A stretch of 64,000 nucleotides of DNA, taken from NCBI GenBank assembly GCA_003254905.1, contig QANU01099655.1, positions 247,437-311,436 of the forward strand, read 5' to 3'. The notes beneath the pieces are model-generated. The model was not told the origin of the DNA. It ran no database searches and saw only the letters and a list, made by a program, of their open reading frames with translations. This document shows positions 60,077 to 64,000 of this stretch, piece after piece. Position numbers and translations under genes: made by a program. This DNA is from Nissolia schottii. Taxonomy: Eukaryota > Streptophyta > Magnoliopsida > Fabales > Fabaceae. Every line of letters begins with the position of its first letter. Position 1 is the stretch's first letter.

Positions 60077-62207
60077 GGTGGATAATAGATTCTTCAAGAG
60101 AAACATTAATGTCAGGATTTTACTTACAGTTAATGCTATCATGCCTGCCACGACCCCAATCCTAAAACCTTTCCCAAGGTAGTCACCGGTAAAATATATT
60201 TCTTTAACAGATGAAGGATTGATCCCTTTCTCTATGTGTCTTACCTATTCACAGTATCAATTCACATAAAACTTTAGTTCTGCTGCATTTAGTATTATGT
60301 CATAATCTTAGTCTGCAATATATTTCAGTATGAAAATGCAAATCTATATGCATATACTTACAATGTCTACTCCATGCTCATCTGCACGAGTTATGAATAC
60401 AAAAAAAGTGGACAGCACAACGGATATCAACGGGGCTATTGCTGGCACCCAAAAGAATTTCTTGTTCTTCTTTCCCTGATAATATTCCACATAACATGAA
60501 ATAATGAGAATACATTTTGTTACAATCCTAACGATCTAATTTGGGAATTAATAATTATACATTCTGTCTAATGTCTTACAATGTATTTGGCGACCAGAAG
60601 AAAACTCAAAAAGCTAGCTCCAATCACTATAGTTTCCCAGTTCCACTGCATGATGTTACATGTTAATTAATATTTTGTATGCGTACATACATATATACAT
60701 ACTAGTCAGTAATTTTAATTTTGTGTGTGTGTGAGAGAGAGAGAGAGGGCATACTCCATGATGAGCTGTTGAGATCACGGAACGCATGACAGAGACAATA
60801 TCAGTTTTTTTTGTGAAATTTTGGGTCTTAATGCCAAGGAAGCCCTTAAGTTGCTGAAGGGCAATTGTGATGGCAGCACCCCCCATGAATCCCACAATAG
60901 CAGCATGTGATAGGAAGTCAATCAAGAATCCTAACCTGAATACAAAAGAAACAAACCAACTCATCCATGTAGCTTTGAGTTATGTTATTTGAACTCATTG
61001 CTCATGAGACAATGTGTTAACTTACTAATCATTAACAATTGTGTGCGATTTCAATAGGACCCGCACTTTCCATCTAATGACAGATAACTAGTGAGTCAGC
61101 ATGGTATCCTATATAATTAATGACTACAAATAACATTTCTCTATTACATCATCACCGTCATGTATGTATGTATTAAAGGGCGGAAGTAACCTGCATTAGG
61201 TTGAGAGTGCCACATATATACCTGAAAATCCCAAGTGTTGCTTGTGTAATCCCTGCAAAAAAAGTGGCTGTAAAAGCAAGTCGCCTATATTCTTCTGCAT
61301 GTGTCATAGGATTAATCTCGTCACTGAGCGAGGTCCCCAACAAGAGAGAAACCACCGCCACCGGTCCTATAGCAATATCACGGGAACTGCCCATGACAGC
61401 ATAAATCAACGGTGGAACAAAGCTGGAATCTGTTAAATGAGCAGAATAGAACAAACCATCTCAGTCCAACATCCATAGAAAACACACATGTGCAACTTGA
61501 GCCATGCTGATGACAGAAAAAAAGAAGTCTTACACAGTCCATATTGTGGATCCAATTTCGCAAGCTTGGCATATCCAATATCCTGTTTTGAAAAGTCAAG
61601 CATTCAAACCTCAAGAAAGGGGCAAGGGATATGAATTAGAATTATGTATCATCACAATCCTGTTCTTTAAATGCTCAAAATCAGCATCTTTTATTAGGAA
61701 AATTTATTTATTAACAAATACTTGTACTTGTACTGGTCCATTTAATTATTACTTCACACATCATCACCTTTATCTCTTAAACCACCAACATTTGTTGATG
61801 TGTCAAACAACAAATGAACCAGAGCAAGAAAAATGTCATGCTCCAACGGCATACAAGAATTTCTCTTAATGTACCTGAGGAATGCAAAGACTTGCAATAG
61901 TGAGGCCAGAGATAAGGTCCCCTCTAAATTTCTTAAGGCTGTAGCTCCTACCCCACCTAAGTATTGGGAATATGGCCTCAACACCGAGGATCAGCTTTCT
62001 TGACTTAGATTGGTCCTTGAAGGAGCGTAGAGGGTCATCAGCAAAGAATGTCTCTTTTATGGTGGCTTTGAACTCCTCAAAGAGGTTCTGCCTCGGTGGA
62101 ATCCCCACTTTGTGCACGTACGGTGCCTGCAGGCCTTGTGAAGAAGATGATGATGGTGGCGGTGATGTCTCATTCTCATCAGGTGGAGGCCCCATTGGAG
62201 AAGACAT
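57901..62207 (-). CDS. SULTR1: Group 1 (high-affinity type) sulfate transporter, 13 exons
   Basis: Exons, 5' to 3' on the minus strand: 62207-61875, 61582-61534, 61429-61222, 60935-60755, 60645-60580, 60475-60362, 60244-60128, 60003-59877, 59288-59002, 58813-58623, 58451-58366, 58272-58196, 58044-57901. The frame closes at 659 aa, standard for plant sulfate:proton symporters. After a hydrophilic Pro/Ser-rich N-terminus come RKFRGD-like and [20 protein letters not shown], the SLC26/SulP signature, then about 10-12 membrane segments ([55 protein letters not shown]). The C-terminal STAS domain has [20 protein letters not shown] at about 586-605. QDIGYAKLA and GFLGIKT...[10 protein letters not shown] fit SULTR group 1 rather than groups 2-4. 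It takes sulfate up across the plasma membrane; root expression is inferred from the group. The member number within group 1 cannot be decided. Confidence 0.95.
58285..58402. repeat. SULTR1: Duplicated exon 11/intron boundary in the sulfate transporter
   Basis: ACTCACGTGACATTTCAACA at about 58360 covers the end of exon 11 and its GT donor. ACTCACGTGACACTTCAACA at about 58287 is a near copy lying in the intron, 73-74 bp away; both are followed by TTCTTGTTT. The second copy therefore carries a second GT donor in the same context. Confidence 0.75.
60036..60073. repeat. (TA)n microsatellite in sulfate transporter intron 7
   Basis: About 18 TA units, between exons 7 (60128) and 8 (60003). Confidence 0.9.
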
Positions 62208-62226
62208 CAACAACAATGGCCTTCAC

Positions 62227-62248
62227 CTATAATCATACATGGAACAAT

Positions 62249-62294
<46 letters not shown>

Positions 62295-62413
62295 GGAGTC
62301 GTAGTTGCAGCATTAAAATAACAAGAAGAGCAAGGTTCATATATATTGCATGCAGTCTAATATGTACTAAGCACTTCTTATGAGATTACTCTAAATTGTT
62401 ATTAACCAATTAC
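62227..62413 (-). promoter_or_regulatory. SULTR1: Candidate leader intron of the sulfate transporter
   Basis: On the minus strand CCATTCAG|GTAATTGG at 62414/62413 can be a donor and ATTATAG|GTGAAG at 62227/62226 an acceptor, 19 bases before the ATG at 62207. The intron would be 187 bp and hold a (TA)n run at 62252-62288. Inferred from splice motifs only. Confidence 0.35.
62252..62288. repeat. (TA)n microsatellite upstream of the sulfate transporter ATG
   Basis: About 18 TA units some 45-80 bp before the start codon, in the leader or its intron. Confidence 0.9.
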
Positions 62414-64000
62414 CTGAATGGAAGGGAAGATGTGGCTCCTAGTCCTAGGCCTTTCTGGATTGAGAAAGCCTTTGCTAAGTTATTGGATTATATAATTAGC
62501 TTGAAGGACTTTGGCTTTGGGGTCAATGTTATCAAGCTGAAACAGATAAGTTGGAAAAAATTATCGTGTGAACCCGGAAACTATACGTGTCACAATCACG
62601 CATTAAATTGCATAATTTTCAAACCAGACCGAACCGTGGAATTGTAAGCACCTAAGGTCATGAAGCAAAAATTTCAAAAACTGTATAGTAGAGCATGAGA
62701 AGAATAATTGTGGGGAATAAATAAGAAAAGATCTTAGGGAGCAAGGGTTAATTAGTATAACGTGACAAAACTATTAAAATCATATACTATATGATAATCT
62801 GCAATTGCTGTGCATCTTTGAAAACCACAAAGTCTGAGAGGAATTTGAGGCCTTAGTTTCAATTTCTTTCGTCATATGACAAGATTAATTTGACCAAAGG
62901 AATGATTTGGTGAAAGTTGGAAGGACGAACAATATATGTATGTGTGTGTATATATATATATATGTATGTATGTATGTATATATGAGCTGACAATTCGGTT
63001 GATCCTAAGGGAAATCAATTGAATTTTTGTACCCAATGAACTATAAGTGTCTCTCTCCACAAGAACGAGTGAATCTCACGCTAAAGTTTCCACTCACTTA
63101 GAAAAGCATAGATACGTACAAACAATTTCTCTATCACTCATTTTTCTAATTCTTAATCAGTAGTTAAATTAAATCCTAGTATAAAACATGTCATTCTCAA
63201 AAAGGGGCTCGAAAGGAATCAAATGCTCCTTAAACCTCAATTAAATTCAAAGAAACGAAAAGTCCATCAAGTTGAAATAAAAACACAACAATGAATCAAA
63301 ACCGCGTTTGACTGTCAAACAGAATCACAGCAATTTATTACTTTGTTGCCTAATAATTCGTAACAAACACAAGTCTCAGGGAGAACCACACCGAAAGGCC
63401 AAGTCCTTATAACAATGCCCTTCGTTAAAGGTAACCTCCTCGATATAGGGCTATGTTACGTGATGTGGCCGATTATTGATAATTAATTCGTCATACTATA
63501 TAATAATACACATGTAGTAGCTAGCACAAGTTCTGATTAACGTAGCGCCGCAGCATTTGCTTTAACTTTACATAGATATGTAGTTGCGCACGATAAAACA
63601 GCGAAGAACATGGAGCGCTTCCTTCATTCATAACAAGACAGGATCAACCAAACCAACTATGAGTTATGAACCACCAAGTGTCTATTCCAAAATCATGAAT
63701 TTGGACTTTGGAGAATAATAAACAATCCTAAAACAGAAACTTACCTGGCCCTATCCTTCATACGCTTCTCATGCAAGCCATTCATAGTGGAGGATTTCCA
63801 ATTACACCAATACCGAAAAGTATCCTTTTTCATCTCACAAGTGCACTTTAACTAACCCCTGTTAGGTTTAGGGTAAAAGCATGGATTTAAAAAAAAACAA
63901 AAACGAAAATGTGACTAGAATATTTAACCGAAATCATGGAGATGATTTAACAAAAATATGGTGGTAAAATCCATTTTTTAATTCGCATGTTAGTACTTTT
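62414..64000 (-). promoter_or_regulatory. Upstream region of the sulfate transporter
   Basis: No further gene is seen to the window's end. On the minus strand GAGAC, the core of the sulfur-responsive element described for Arabidopsis SULTR1;1, occurs at 63049-63053 and 63373-63377. Five-base matches occur often by chance, so they are only candidates. A short TA/TGTA run lies at 62937-62982. Confidence 0.3.

Overview
The window is plant nuclear DNA, almost certainly from a papilionoid legume. It is AT-rich, its genes are split by many short AT-rich introns, and plant transposons fill the gaps. The acetyl-CoA carboxylase it encodes reads like the legume cytosolic enzyme. I cannot name the species. 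A 1,000-base N gap (5518-6517) and a 12-base N gap inside poly(A) (57759-57770) show this is a draft assembly.

Four intact protein genes are supported. (1) An FLZ zinc-finger gene, 10195-10707 (+), two exons, 146 aa. (2) ACC1, homomeric cytosolic acetyl-CoA carboxylase, 33709-46604 (+), 31 coding exons, 2,261 aa. (3) A nuclear-encoded organellar tRNA-modification GTPase of the MnmE/TrmE family, 48660-53172 (-), 10 exons, 557 aa. (4) A group-1 (high-affinity type) sulfate transporter, 57901-62207 (-), 13 exons, 659 aa. In every case the exon lengths close the reading frame exactly from ATG to stop. ACC1 and MnmE converge tail to tail, and the transporter lies upstream of MnmE on the same strand. 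The four genes have unrelated roles: signalling scaffold, fatty-acid precursor synthesis, organellar tRNA wobble modification and sulfate uptake. Nothing suggests they are co-regulated.

The first 33 kb is a transposon-rich accessory region. 1-10 kb holds diverged tandem repeats, foldback MITEs, a possible solo LTR, a decayed Mutator-like transposase tail (SWIM finger plus zinc knuckle) and a palindromic repeat field. 14833-18025 is a 3.2 kb non-autonomous CACTA element with matching 3-bp target duplications. It carries pieces of host genes: a CYP90-like cytochrome P450 and the N-terminus of RanBP1. That makes it a gene-capturing (Pack-type) CACTA element and the most notable object here. 24177-29689 is a second CACTA element of a different family, 5.5 kb, with decayed TNP2-like and TNPA-like transposase genes and subterminal arrays of small hairpins built on TTACCGTCGG, including a roughly 49-bp hairpin minisatellite.

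Between MnmE and the transporter, 53.2-57.9 kb is again transposon debris, including a plant-mobile-domain (MAIN-like) fragment and a possible MuDR-type N-terminus. Other points of interest are two GC-AG introns (one in ACC1, one in MnmE), a (GT)n tract abutting a splice acceptor in MnmE, and a duplicated donor region in the sulfate transporter.
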